Assembly: GCA_018873245.2 (NCBI GenBank)
Contig: JAEMBT020000003.1
Span: forward strand, 4,173,843 to 4,237,842
Source: Archegozetes longisetosus
Lineage: Eukaryota; Arthropoda; Arachnida; Sarcoptiformes; Trhypochthoniidae
Reading direction: 5' to 3'
DNA: 64,000 nucleotides
Made by a program: the position numbers and the translations under genes. This document shows, one piece after another, positions 50,923-64,000 of the stretch. The notes beneath the pieces were generated by a model. The model saw nothing but the letters and a program-made list of their open reading frames with translations, had not been told where the DNA came from and did no database searches. Position 1 is the stretch's first letter. Every line of letters begins with the position of its first letter.

Positions 50923-50992
50923 ACAGAATCGTAGAGAATTGTACAGAATCTTAGAGAATTGTACAGAATCGCAGAGAATTGTACAGAATTGT
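50923..50992. repeat. 20-bp tandem repeat, about 3.5 copies
   Basis: Units of acagaatcgtagagaattgt with one or two changes per copy, starting at 50923, 50943 and 50963, with a partial fourth copy at 50983. Confidence 0.85.
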
Positions 50993-52438
50993 GGAAGCAA
51001 TTTAATGAATTGTTGTTCAGTTTGACAGTTGTATAGGGGAAGTAGAAAAGAAGTTGAAAAGTTATTTATTATCTACCGTTCGTCACAAATTAACACAACT
51101 ATTTTGATTCTTTCGTTACATTAAACATCTTGAATCACTGCTCAGCTTCTTGTCTCATACCATTCATTCCCTTTGATTGAATCATTATTTACTTTTATTA
51201 CTTTAGTTATAGCACAAAAATGTTATAACGCAAATCGTTGTTTCTTCTTATAATTTAATGCACATTTTGGGAATTCATTTATTTAATGTCCATCAGTTTG
51301 ACCGCGTATGTGCTCTGCTCTTCAGTTGGAATATCGTCTCTTTCACTTTGCGTTGTATTAAGATATGCATACGTTTATCACTGTTTTTACTATCAAATAA
51401 TAACATTACCACAGATTAATAATTCTAATCTATTTTAAAAATAAATCATAACTTCTGAGAAGTTTCAAAACTCAACTCTATTTCTCTATTAAGGTTTTGT
51501 GAATCTCTGCCAAGAGATTAAATGCAATACAAATTGACTTTAGTTGAGTTACAATAGATAAACGTATTAAATTATCAATAATTAAGTATATGTTATGAAC
51601 AAAAGCTGTAGTAAATATCATTGTTTTCTATCATAAATCATGATAAACGATAAATGCTTTAAATTTGTTTGCAAACCTTGATAATTAGTGAGAAAAATGA
51701 TTTATAATCTATAATTTGATTTTATGAACTCTTAAATTAGTAATGGTTGGCTTCTTTCGAAACTAAATCAGATAAATTGGGAGATAAACTGTTCTTTATC
51801 TAAAATCTATTCTCTATTTATAGTTGATTTACTCAACTGCTCATTCTATCATAATATCACTTCAAATCAGTTGCTATTGTTTGAGATTCCCTAAATCTTG
51901 CTAATCTAGACCTTATTAAATGAATTAAAAACAAGCAGAACTTAGGACAAGCTTACGTTGAACCAAATCACATTGCTACACAAATAATACTGTCTCAATG
52001 TTTGCTCTTTTCATTCGATCGAAAATTGTTCAGAAAATGTTCAAACTAGTGTTAGTCACAGCAAATTGCAATCACTCCAAGTTTTCGATTTCCGTGATTT
52101 TATAATAGCACAGACTATGTCATCAGCAGAAGAATAGTCAAGCCAGCAAAACATCAAATAAATCAATAAATCAAAGAATTAGCTTTTCAACGGCATCGCC
52201 GTTCAGAGAGAAAAGAGAGTATTTTCTTCATTTTAAGAATGATTAGTTTGATGAAATAAGATTAGATGTGACGCCTAACACTTGATATTTTCTTATTTGA
52301 ACCATTGTTTTTCTTTGTCAATCATATGCTTCAATAGTGTTAGTTTTGTTGAGTTCAGTGGAAAACTAATACATTGATCAATAACAGAATCTATTATACA
52401 CTTTATTTCTAACTTGATATAATGTAATTTATTCGTAT

Positions 52439-52440
<2 letters not shown>

Positions 52441-52476
<36 letters not shown>
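52441..52476. repeat. (TG)n microsatellite
   Basis: Eighteen uninterrupted TG units in noncoding DNA. Confidence 0.95.
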
Positions 52477-52479
<3 letters not shown>

Positions 52480-54033
52480 AATATAATTTTTAATGGATTT
52501 ACAGTAAAACCTAAAGTTATGAAAAGGTAACATTTGTTACGTAGTTTGAGAATAAGTGTTAACTGAATAGTAGTATTTTCTAATATCCAATCAAACTAGT
52601 ATTCCCTCATTTTTCTTCATCAACCTAACGCTTATTCTCTAACATTCACTTTAAATGTCACCGTAAATATGATTGAATAGTGAATGCATGCCTAAAATTC
52701 TATGTCTTCTCCAAATTTCTTTCTTGATAGCAACATTTTTTCTTTTTTACATTCAATACGTATAGACTTGAAGACAACTTGAGAAATACTGCAGATAAAA
52801 GACCCGCAGATAAGGGCGAATAGATTGGGTGCTTCACATTGGCATTAAATAAGTTTATATAAAACTTGATGCTCTCCACAAAAAATTCCAATATAGATTA
52901 AGTTTATTTAGTTTTACAAACTATTCTTAGCTTTTCAATTCTATCATGTTTCTAACTAAATCCTTAGTATTTTTCTGACATTTCGATTAGTAAATCATCA
53001 ATTTTATAAACTTCAATGGCTTTTAGATTAATTAAAATATTGACCAATTTTTCTATCGATTTTTTTTCTCTGTGTTTTATGTGAAATTCAGCATTTCTGA
53101 GATGTTCTCATTTTTTAGAAACAATTTTCGTTTGGTTATCTACGAAAACAGAACTATGAATGAATACAGAAAAGGTTATACAGAAAAAGAGAAAATCGTG
53201 TTCATATGCGATACTAGCATGCATTGAAAAATGTTTTTTTGCTCAAACTTTTCTACTGTAAAGCAAATTAATCTTAATTCAAACTTATGAATTATTTGGT
53301 GAGGGATTGGAGTTTATGTTAAATAAAAAAAATGTTGCCTATTGAGTAATAGATGATTTAGCGTATAAGTAAAAAGTTGGTTTCATTAACGTAAGGCATC
53401 TAAATCTTAATGAAGATTGGATTTGCTGGAACATTTTCTCATCCAGATAATGATACGCATGTCTTATTTTTGTCATATTGTAATTCATTCCGCAGAATAA
53501 AATGAAAGCTCACTATTATTAAGTCTAGAAATGCACACAATTCTCAACTACTATAATAAGATACTAGAGTAAACATGAAATTTTTACATTTCTATTATAA
53601 CTCCAACTCAAATGTATTGTTAATTGAAAGAAAATCATTTAAGAAACACTCTTATTCTTACATTATTTGCATAACGTGTGACTAATATGCGACCCTAAAT
53701 GTGTTAGTGTTTCAGGTTGTATTAGTTTAGAGTTTATTTTAAGCCATGAAACTAACACCACAACTTCGATTGAAAGGTGAAGCAGTCTTACTTTCTTCAA
53801 ATGTCACTACAACCAGAGCTTTCGATCTTTATGAACCGCTTGCTATCTCCCAAATGTTTTTTCGCTTAAAATAATCTTTATTATTAGGTTAGTCTTAGTT
53901 ATACTATACAACTTCTTTTGTATACAGTTTAAAATGTTTGCTCAATCAGTCTTCTGTCGAACAATCTCAAGTATATTTATTTTATAAATTTGATACTACA
54001 TTACAGCTCTCTATTTGTTCAGTCTATTTTCAC

Positions 54034-54036
<3 letters not shown>

Positions 54037-54083
<47 letters not shown>
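54037..54083. repeat. (CT)n microsatellite
   Basis: More than twenty uninterrupted CT units in noncoding DNA. Confidence 0.95.
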
Positions 54084-54086
<3 letters not shown>

Positions 54087-57000
54087 TTGTGTAATCCTAT
54101 TCTTTTCAATCTAAATCGCTTTCAACTCCTTTAATTAAATTATAAATTATAATCATCTCTAATTTGTTACCTTTGATCGATCACCACAACAATTGATTTA
54201 AAGGAATTCAGTTGAGCACATGCCCAGAATCAGTTTAACCGGAACTATTAGAATTAGAATTAGATACAGAGAAACTGAATTAAAAATCTAAGCATGCATG
54301 TTCAAGTGTATGCATGGAAGTTGAATGAGATGATGTGCGCAACTATATGTAAGCCAAACAATATTAATGTATGGGTATATACAGCGTGTAATGAACATGT
54401 TGTTACATAGTGTCTGCGTTTGTATGCACTTCAAGTGTGCTAATCACTTGTATGCAAAGTTTATTCTTACTCCTCAAACAGTAGTCAACAGGAGTATAAG
54501 AACTGCATAATTGAAATTGAACTCTCTTCTAAAATATTCTTTACCGCCCGAATATCAAACTTTTGATTAAATTATTTTCGAATAAAAAATGCAATTTTAA
54601 AGCTCTTCATACTGGAGTTCGTTGTCAATGCAAGGCTATTCGATACTATATTATATTTGCTTCTATCAGAGATCTCTCTATTTTTTATTCAATTTAAGTT
54701 TTATTGGTTTTATAGTTGACGCAAATATACAGAAGTATAATTCGATGCTGTATTCAATACTGACTTTAATCATCTAAGCTTTACGTCGCTTTCCTATTTC
54801 TCTTTCATATAATAGGTTCAACTAATCCCGAACAACAACTTTGAAACAAACTCCAGATCACTCTGTTTTCAAATCTATTTCATATGTTTATGCCTTCAAG
54901 TTATGAAAAATTAAAGAATTTCAACTGACGAAAAATAGATTCAAAACTAATCTCTTTACGAAAACAAGTTAGAGCTTGACTTGAAAGAATTAAATCTGGA
55001 TAATATTGGAATAAGCTTTGAAGTTTTGAAAAAACCATGTAGTATTTTGTTGTAGCAATCAGTGTATTATACTCTATAAAAGCACACATTATTCTAATGG
55101 TTATAAAAATAATTATTTGATAACTTTGTTCGACCTACGATGTGATGTTCCACATGAAAACTGGTGTGGTTCTGGTCTTTGATCGAGTCTTTGCAAGAGG
55201 TGTGGCTCTTAAACAATTATTAGTCAGAAGAAAGGGCTTTTCTAAGGCTTCGAAACAATAGCCTTTACGCGTAATAAGTTTCACAATTTATACTCCTATT
55301 TGTGTTATAAATTAAATTAAATGATTTAAAGCGTTCAATAGGTTCCTATTTGTGAAGCTTGGTCGCAGAATATTGTATATGGAATTAGTTGGCCTTCTAC
55401 TGATAGTCAGTTTGAACAGTATTTCACTTTTTTCTATTCAGGAAACACAAACCATATATTTTTGGACTTTCAAATGTTTTTTATGCTCTCTGCAGAAGAC
55501 CTCAAACAGATACTTCTAGTATTCAAGGATTTATGGGCGAACAAAATTGTGCACAATTTCTGTTTTGAATATTAGTCAAACTTTTTTGTCACATAAGGCG
55601 CTTAAGCCATCCCTAAAACTGCGCACAGTTTTAATTCGATTAGGATTTGTTGTTTGATTGAAATTTCGTGTTAGTGTCTAGAAATTGGCTCTGAGGCTAT
55701 ATATTGTACGAACCTATGACTTAAAGGATATGATCACATTTATTTTGATTTATAATTCATTACTTTATCGAAAATAAATCAAATCAGACAACTAGTTCTT
55801 TGAAGATATCTCAGCACAAGTTAAATGTCAACAAAATACTGATTCGCTTGGCAATGATATATTTTCATTTACTAGATTATCATTTTTTTAGAGAACGACA
55901 CGTTCTCTTCTTCTCCGTTCAAAAGTCATTTTTGAGGATTTAGCCCAAAATTATAATTTGCAGTCAATTTCCTTATTCTATAGCAAAAAGCAATATATAC
56001 TAATATTGTCTGATTTTCCTCAAAGACTGGATTAAAAAATTTGAGAAATTTTGGTTTTTAGATTGTAAAATAATTGGTTGAAGAGTGAAGCTGAACAATT
56101 GTTTATTCGCATGTGAACGTCTAATGCCATTATAACGCATCGCTCAGTCTTTCTTCATAAGGAAATACTTGTGCAAATCCCTTTAATACCTTTAAATGCC
56201 AATGCCTTTCAAAATAAACATATTTGCCTCATATGAAAACTTCTCTTAGATTCGATTTGACTGCAAAATGCCATTTACTCATTTACCTGTAAGTTGAGTG
56301 TCATATAATTTTATATGCTTACCATAGAATAGCCTGATTTGAAATACTTAGCGAATCACTGCTAACTCGAATGACTGGCAACTTCAATGAAAGCTTTCAT
56401 CAGATGGTTATTAGTTTACGGCCCAATCACAATAGAAACGGATATAGTTTGAGTTAACGCAGTATTTAACTATTTATCTGGAATATAATTTATTGAAGGC
56501 TAGTCTCAGCGCTCTATCAGTCAGATATATCTTTCTTCAAATATTATCATAGAGTGTTTGTTCTCCGCTATAGTTTATTTTGTCCACAACTTAAAGTAGC
56601 AATTGCAGCTAACTAAAAAACAGACTCCATGTCATAACATTCAATTCAGTGAATATTATTGATCAGAAGCTTGTGAGTAACAGATACACATCTTTTGTTA
56701 GTAGTTAATTGAAGCATTGCATGACAATACCATTAATGTAACTGAAATTATTGCGAAATGTTGGGCAGTTTGGACCTAAAATTAGTGAGCATAATAGCAT
56801 TAGGACCTAATGATAACGCTATATCAGATTGATATTTTCAGCCATCATAATGCCCAACTAATTTCTAAATCCCTCATTTCTGATAACTCTTATTTTCCAA
56901 TCTTTCGTCTATTTGTTCTAACTCTACCGTAAACTTCAACTATTTTTAGGTCGATTGAAAATCAAGAGTAACAAAAACAAGTGTCTTTTACTTAATTAAT

Positions 57001-60000
57001 TAAAATGAGCTCTATTTTAACGAATAATAAAGACTTCTTTGGAAGATTGTTTTATCAGATTAAAAAATAAGATAACTGGCACAAGAATATAATGTATTTT
57101 TGAATATAACAGTAGATTTTTGTGCTAGATAAGGATAGAAGTTACACAATATATAGTTCTCATGTGATCCGACTCTGTTTTCCTGGAAAACTATTGAATT
57201 TATTTTATTTTTCCTGATCGATAACATTACAACGCAGTATAGCTTTAACACTAACTTCAACGCCTAGAGTATAACTTACAAATTTTCAATTCTTTCGCAA
57301 CACTTCTATTAATTCAAAATGACAAACTTGTCTTAAGTCATACCATAATTGTTTTGTTAAACAAACAAGAAAATAGTTATGATAACCAATGAGAGCGATG
57401 TAAGGAAAGAGCATATAATGAAAATGATTTTTATGATTTGAGACGACACACCCGTTGAGTTGCTATGAAGTTTTCTAATAACAAGAATATGAACTACATT
57501 TGGATGAGAGCACGCAAAAATGTTCAGCTTCCAAACATATGTATTAATAACAAATAATCTAACATAGATGTTCGTAAACCGGCCTAAGGGACCAAAACCG
57601 AGACGCGACAACTTTTTTATGCCTCTATTTGTTTCCAATTCTGCTTTTCTAGAATTGGTTCAGTACGTGGACATTTGTTTTTTGTTTTCTCCAATCTATT
57701 TCACAATTTTATTGCGTGATAACGTTAAACTACGTGTTTTCCCTCAGTCGTTAAACTTTTGAATTTAATTTTTAAAATGTTTCTGAGAAATAAATCTCAG
57801 CCATAAAACAATTGAAAGACAAACCGGTGGCAAAAGCTTAATTGTCCCTGAAGATTGGCTTGTAAAACGACTGTAGTTAAATTTGATGGTTTCTCTGTAG
57901 CCTCAAAGCAAAAGTTGAAAACGTTGAATAAGTTGAAACATTTGCTTAATTGGATATTTGACAAACTATAGTGAAAAAGCGAATAATGTGTTTGAGGAAG
58001 TTATGCTTAATAAACAGATTAATGTAAGTTAAACTCTAACAATAATCTTATTGAATTATCTTCTTCTTTGTCACTATTTAACTCGAGTAAAACTATGGAT
58101 TCTTTATAAGCTATTTCAATGTTGAAGTTAGAATTGGCCAACAACTTATATGAAATGATTTTATTACGGATATTCAAATATATAGAATGACAAGTCTATG
58201 AAATTGTCGAAGCATTCATTATTTTCGTCCATATATCTTCCAACAAATGATTGTTAGCACAAAACCAAACTCAATCAGTGCAAACAAGGATATCATACAA
58301 GTGATGAATCAATGGCTTGATGAATAAACTAATTCAATTCTGCTAATAATAGTCAGCTAGATATTGATTGAACTGTAGCAAATGAGTATGAGTTCGGTTT
58401 AGGTTATTAATGAACAATAAATCTCTTCAAGAGAATAAATATTATTTTAGTTTAACCTATTCCAGGCGAGCGACTCATGTTTGGTTGGGAGATGGCCCTT
58501 AATTCATGCTGATTGACAATTTTGATTATAAGTAGTATAATTTAATACTTTGCTTATATAAGTGAGACTCACTCCGCCTAATAAGTTTGATGATCACTGC
58601 AAATTGTCTATGCAACACAAATGCATCGTTTTTCATCACTTTTTTCTTACTTCTATCAGGCTTATCCTAACTAATTAATTAAATATGTTTGTTTATCACA
58701 ACTAATTTTATGCTTATATTTAGTTTATAATCCTAAACCATAAAGGTAGTTTATTTTGCGACTTATTTATATCTTATTTAAAGAGATGTAACTCAAATCA
58801 AATTTTCAATAAATATCGATATAATGATGATGTTCTTTTAACAACGATGCACTATTCATTTTCTTACAGTTACGCAAGTTAGACTTTGTTCACTAATATC
58901 TCACAATCTGTTGGCTTTCAAAATAGCATTACCAGTTCAAAATGGATTCAAGCTTCAGGATTGAACACCGAGAAAAATTATGTTCAATATAGATTTGTCA
59001 CAATTAACAAATCCTAATAGTTGGAAAAGATTCAATGCTTCATTTGAGATATTTTCTGCTCATTTTCAAGCTCTCGCAAAATTCTCTAAAAAGCTGCAAA
59101 CAGTTCCTTAAAATGTTAATGCATCAATAGCTAATAAGAGGAGTACTTATTAAGTATTGAATGCTTGCAAGTTAGTCTAATCTCTCAAAATTGGCCAATA
59201 TAATCTCAGAGTAGTTTGTCTCAGAGATAAACATAATTCTATAGAAATTTGATGTTTTGGCAAAATAATTATATGGATTTGCAATGAAAATTTTCAACAC
59301 TAAATATCAGGATCTTTCAAAAAATTCAATGATAATGAACGCTTTCAAGACTTGTAATTATAAAAACTATGACAACTATTATATAAATTTATAATTTGTT
59401 TGGTTGAGTAATTTTATCTTTATAAATACAATATAAGAATTTATTAATTACTACTTTAATGCCGACAAATCACTGATAACTAGATTTATGGCTTTGTATA
59501 CACAGATAGGGGAGTCTGAAACATCTGACAAAATATTATTAATGAGTTAAAGATTTTCAGACCATTTTTCACATAAATTACTATTACTCGAAAAATAGAA
59601 GTAGAAATAAATATATTTACAAAATCTATAGTATACTTAGTTGAAAATATTTAGATCATCACCAAAAGCCAACATGTTAGGCTTAGGCTCTATAAAAAAT
59701 CATTCAACTTCTCAACTCAATTAAGTATTCAATCAAATATTCAAACGTCTATTCATTGATTAATTTAATGTAAAACAGTTGGATAATTGAGTGAAGAATG
59801 GATTGAACTAAAATTCAATGTTGCCATTGTTTATACTGATAATTGAATAAATTGCTAATGGGTCAATTTAGCATATTATATAGATGATTCAAACTTAATT
59901 AATAGAATACTGACATAATCAAAAAGTTTTATTCAATTCACACCGTTATGATGGGGTCAAATAGTAGTTGCATTTTCATCAACCAATATCTAGTAATATG

Positions 60001-62256
60001 ACTCTCATTTTTCCGAATAACTCAATTTTGTCTGAGTTTAATTAAATTTTGCATCTTATTCCCGGGGGAAGTACTACAATGAGGTAAATGTTTGTATAGA
60101 CTCGATCAAAAGAATAGCAGAAAAAGAGTCAAATAATTGATAAAAGTGAGACAACAGACATTAAGTTAGTTGCAATTAGAGTTGAACGAATTAAAGCAAC
60201 TCGATATGAACTTATATCAATATTCCTAATCCTCAGCTTTACCTAAAATCAGTTGTCAGTGTCTTATATGAAGAGCTAAACGAACGAGAAATTCAAGCTG
60301 AACAAACTTTGTAATTCAATACACGGTTAGTTTATTGGAGATAAACTTGAAAAATTCAATTGTTTTATTGATTAATTCTATTGATTATCTGATGATAAAA
60401 ATATCCAGAGCCTGTCTTAGGCTGAGTTAGCGTAATATCTGCAGTTATTTGGACTGAAGTTAAGACGGAACTAATCTTTACTAAATATTTAATATCTATC
60501 TTCGGTTCGTCGATCTCTCTACACATCTTAATTGAATCAACTCTTCTCTAAATCCTTTTGGGCTGAATTGGAATTTGTCTCACGAAGTGAATCAGTTGCC
60601 AAAACTCATAATGAACAGAAATTGCCAGAATTTATTATCATATTTTCTGCAGAAGAGAACCGCTCTCTCATGTTAACAGTTTTATGAGACCAGTAAAAAA
60701 CAAAAACTATTTGTGACTCAATGTTTCTCAACCAAAATCATAACACTTGAAGCATTAGACAGATGAAGAAGAATTCTGACAAATAGTTAATAGAGTATAT
60801 GAGAAAATGCAAACAAAATCTTTCAGATTCGAGTTGAAAATAAACATCGCATTAACAGTTTTAACTCTTAATCTGAGTCAATCAATCAAATTTTCATCTT
60901 TATCATGGCTCTTGAAATAGTTTTTGAAACACTCATTGCTTTTCATTTCAATCAAGATTAAACGTTTACTTTGTTTTTAAAAATATGTTTCGGCGCTTAT
61001 TTTCAGTTAGTTTCCAACTTTTTGGTCGTCAAATAAATAGAAAATTAACAAACTTTTATAGAAAGTTTGTACACAGAATGTAATATTAGTTGGATTGATA
61101 GAGATTTATGACACGAATTAATTTTGGTTAGTTGTAATGCTTTTGTAGTGTAGAGGCTCGAGACTGACTACTGACTGGCAGTCAGTTTTAATATTTGAAA
61201 TTATATCCCAATATATATAAATCCACTAAATCGCTTATATACCTCTTAACATTTATTTCATAAATTCCAATACTATTTCCGGTCGAAAGCTTTTCGAAAT
61301 TCAAAAATTACTTAATATGATTAAATATGCTTCGATGAAACTCTAAGAAAACAGCTTAAGAATAAATTTATATTTATCAGTGCTATTCACAGATCAAAGT
61401 GATGGTATTGCAAAAGTTTCTACCATAGTATTGCACTATTGGCAAGGAATGCAGAATATAGAAAAGAATAATTTGTAGAATCCAACTGAGACTTAAATAT
61501 GGTTTCCGAATGAGCCATACTTGCCAATTTATTTCCTACATTAAAATTCATATTTCTCTTGCTTCGCTTCTCTATTTAGAATCAGATCACTCACACCAAT
61601 TCTCACTTGCATCACATCGAGTTATCACATATTACAAGTCATTTTCAAACTGATTAATAGCTAGACTTACAAAAGAGAAGCACAAGTTTCTAGTTATTTA
61701 TGTATAAGGTTTCCATGTTTGTCTCTATTGGAGTTTAATGTTTCACAATTTGATCCACTTAAATAATGGTTTCGGTTAAATATCATAAACAAAGACTTGA
61801 AATTTTAATACTTAATGACTAAGCGATCGAATGCAAGCCATTAGTCTTAGCCTTAAGTTGTAATTACGCAAACTTTGTTTTGTGTTAGTCTCTCAAGCGT
61901 CAACTAGTAAAGAGTAGAATTTAAGAACTTTTGCCTTCAACTTAAATGATCGCAATAATTGGATTTAGTTTTAGGCGCCAACTGCCAAAAATTTGTTAGC
62001 CTTGCGTTAAGAAATGCTACAAATACAGGAAATAAGATTACTTTTAAAAATTCAGATTAAACAATCTTTTTGTATTTACTTTAAAAATAGTGCGGTTTTA
62101 TGATCTGAATTTACATTAGTGCGATTTGGCATAATTTGTATGGCGCTACTCTATAATCCTATCCATGGCTCGTCTCAGCTATTTATACAGAAAATTCTTT
62201 GCCAAACCAGCTTCAATTTAGAATCCATTTAGAGTGTATGATAAATGCTTTAGAAC

Positions 62257-62635
62257 AGCTCTGCCGTTTCATGAAAAAAATAACGTAAGAGGTACAATCG
62301 CGAGTAAAATAACCAGTTTTTAGGGTAGGCATTCGTATTATTTTGGCGCAATATTCAGTTTATTATTTTATTTGTTATTTGCTCTTAATTACTTGTTTAT
62401 TAATTTAATGTAACAATAAATCAAGTATATTTTTAAAACAGTTATATTATTAAAAATACTTATTGTTGCAATTAATAAATATAAAAACTTTAACTTGATA
62501 AAAAGTATTGTAAAATGTTATTATATTTATTTAAAAAAACCTATTGTAAAACTTCTAAGCAGTGGCTACGAAAGCCTGCATGTTTTTGCTCGTGATAGTA
62601 CCTCTTACGTTATGTTTTTCATGAACCGCAGAGCT
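62257..62635. mobile_element. Foldback element, inverted repeats of about 53 bp
   Basis: Positions 62257-62309 (agctctgcc..., ...ataacgtaagaggtac...) and 62583-62635 are reverse complements at roughly 90 percent, separated by about 273 bp of very AT-rich DNA. The central block ataacgtaagaggtac is exact in both arms. There is no transposase ORF. The open frame at 62495-62743 crosses the right arm and is not a gene. Confidence 0.65.
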
Positions 62636-62956
62636 ACTCTTATAATTGTATATCTCTGTCGAGCATGCCTTACCATTATTTGTTTTGACTCGTATTTAAC
62701 TAATAATTTCAATACTACTTTCAATATACTATTACTAATGTAAAGACTTGATTGATCACACTTTGTGTAGTAGTAATGAAGAGAAATCGTGCAAGTGTCA
62801 AATTTTTTCTAAACTTTCATTTCAAATCTCCAATTCAAATAGTTTCATTCAAACATCATCTCAATGCCAGCTTTCAAACCAATTGTATAGAGAACTTCAG
62901 AGATCTTTTTCGATGCATGTACTTAAAGAATCGATTTTGAATTAGTTAGTAGAAAT

Positions 62957-63082
62957 GCTTCAACCCAGAAAAACAATTTTCAATTATTTCAACGCGTTTT
63001 TAGACATTATGCCTATTGTTATTCAATTTGTTTAATGTTAAATGAATTAAGTTTACGAAACGCATTCATCAGTGCATTACAG
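62957..63082 (+). CDS. Putative internal exon of the unidentified + strand gene (partial)
   Basis: A 126-nt open stretch ends at a perfect donor (cag|gtaagt, intron from 63083). Candidate acceptors just upstream (agttag at 62947-62951; gtag ending about 62956) leave a frame beginning in phase 2. That matches the phase-2 donor at 50541. The translation, including NNFQLFQRVFRHY then AYCYSICLMLNELSLRNAF, is unlike the low-complexity frames around it, with a hydrophobic Cys/Leu-rich helix. The acceptor polypyrimidine tract is weak and an in-frame TAA precedes it. No family is recognised. It exits in phase 0 and the next exon would lie to the right. Coding status is likely but not certain; linkage to the exon at 50375 is inferred. 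Confidence 0.45.
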
Positions 63083-64000
63083 GTAAGTGTGATTTCGGTT
63101 TTGAAGGAAGATTAGGCACATAATGCGATAATTAAACTGTTGAAACTCAACTATTAGACCGATAAGCTTCATAAAAACGACATTTTCAGTGCAATTTTGA
63201 AGCATTGAAATAGTCTTTTTAATCTATTTATATTACATTTGAAAATTGCTGGAATTTAGTGCACACGTAGACTATAAAAGAAGGATTCTTTATATCGGTA
63301 TTTGTTATTTTTTTATGTGATTTATGTATTGAACAATTTAGAATAATATAATCTATATAAACAGTTTTATGTTGCCATTCCATTATGTTATCTTTTGGGT
63401 CAGCGTTTTCTAATATTATCTCTTTTAGGATTTTTTTATTGGATTTTATACTAGATATAAATATACGGAATTTCGAATGCATTTTCGTTTTGAGATCACG
63501 GTATAAAAACTTCTTCCGCTAAGTCCTATTTCTTGAAAATCAAGAATTTTCAATTCTACAAAATCCTTATAAAAGAAATAACATCTTATGTAAGCCCTGT
63601 GTCTTCTATACTTTCCAGTTTAGGGATTACAGATTGTTTTTACGAATTTTTACAACCAATAGATGGTCACTATCGTTATTGATTTAAAATAATCAAATAG
63701 ATAGATACTATTGATAGTCGACAAGATTTTACTTCAGATACTAATCAACTCGATGAAGAATAAGTGAGAACTTTATTCCGAAAGTTGTTTAAAATTGTTT
63801 TCAAATGTCAAAGTGATACCGAAATAGTTTTTATGTGCACAGAAAGAGAATAAATTCGCACAAAGCATAAAGAATTCCACTGAGATTCGAAGAGTTATTA
63901 GCCTTCATTGCATGCATATTAAAGATAGAGAATTAAACTATTACCTGTTCCATTTATGCAAAATTTATTGGCAAGTATTCAACATTCCCTTTAGGTAATC
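63083..64000. other. AT-rich DNA at the right edge
   Basis: No recognisable exon or repeat. The minus ORF at 63228-63482 is Ile/Lys/Asn-rich and not supportable as a gene. Confidence 0.35.

Larger units (their letters stand above)
50542..62256. other. Gene-poor stretch, probably a long intron of the + strand gene
   Basis: About 11.7 kb of AT-rich DNA with microsatellites and a 20-bp tandem repeat. No exon is recognisable. A small palindrome (aacggcatcgccgtt, near 52190) and a hairpin (ctgactggcagtcag, near 61171) are present. If the exons at 50375 and 62957 belong to one gene, this is its first intron. Confidence 0.35.

Noticed and set aside
57357-57762. Overlapping ORFs on both strands, including VNRPKGPKPRRDNFF on +
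   Set aside because: The basic segment is suggestive of an exon. However, its phase does not fit the donor at 50541 and no donor follows it.
60055-60090. Local GC-rich run cccgggggaagtactacaatgag|gtaaat as an exon end
   Set aside because: No acceptor upstream and stops in the flanking frames.
1-64000. CRISPR arrays, bacterial operons, phage or viral genes
   Set aside because: The only tandem repeats lack spacer structure. All genes have GT-AG introns and eukaryotic domains. No viral or retroelement polymerase motifs were recognised.

Overview
The window is AT-rich eukaryotic DNA. It holds three well-supported spliced protein-coding genes in the left half and a gene-poor right half. Introns are mostly tiny (55-95 nt), with a minority of 0.5-1.7 kb. 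Gene content (a p190-type RhoGAP, a Vasa helicase with CCHC zinc knuckles, a secreted pancreatic-type lipase), intron sizes and base composition suggest a small-genome arthropod. A mite or other chelicerate is plausible, because the knuckles are retained in Vasa of many invertebrates but lost in Drosophila. The species cannot be named from the sequence alone.

Layout. 1-7139: AT-rich upstream DNA with microsatellites, possibly holding 5' UTR exons. 7140-15780 (+): p190 RhoGAP, reconstructed as 14 coding exons that join in frame to 1903 codons plus stop, with one extra 48-nt cassette-like exon inside its 1.1 kb intron. 15781-19862: intergenic, with a hairpin and a large foldback (inverted-repeat) element. 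19863-22322 (+): vasa, 4 exons, 750 aa. 22725-29315 (-): secreted lipase, 9 exons, about 614 aa, arranged tail-to-tail with vasa (402 bp between stop codons). 29316-64000: about 35 kb with almost no conserved coding sequence. It holds MITE-like inverted-repeat elements, short tandem repeats, one 321-bp orphan ORF, and two isolated, phase-compatible coding exons on the + strand (50375-50541 and about 62957-63082). These two may belong to one unidentified long-intron gene that runs off the right edge.

The three genes do not form a pathway. p190 RhoGAP controls Rho signalling at the cytoskeleton, Vasa is a germline RNA helicase, and the lipase is a secreted digestive or storage-type enzyme. No CRISPR array, prokaryotic operon, tRNA or rRNA gene was seen. 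I found no clear new multi-gene system. The best leads are the unidentified + strand gene in the right half, the p190 cassette exon, and a set of non-autonomous inverted-repeat elements.
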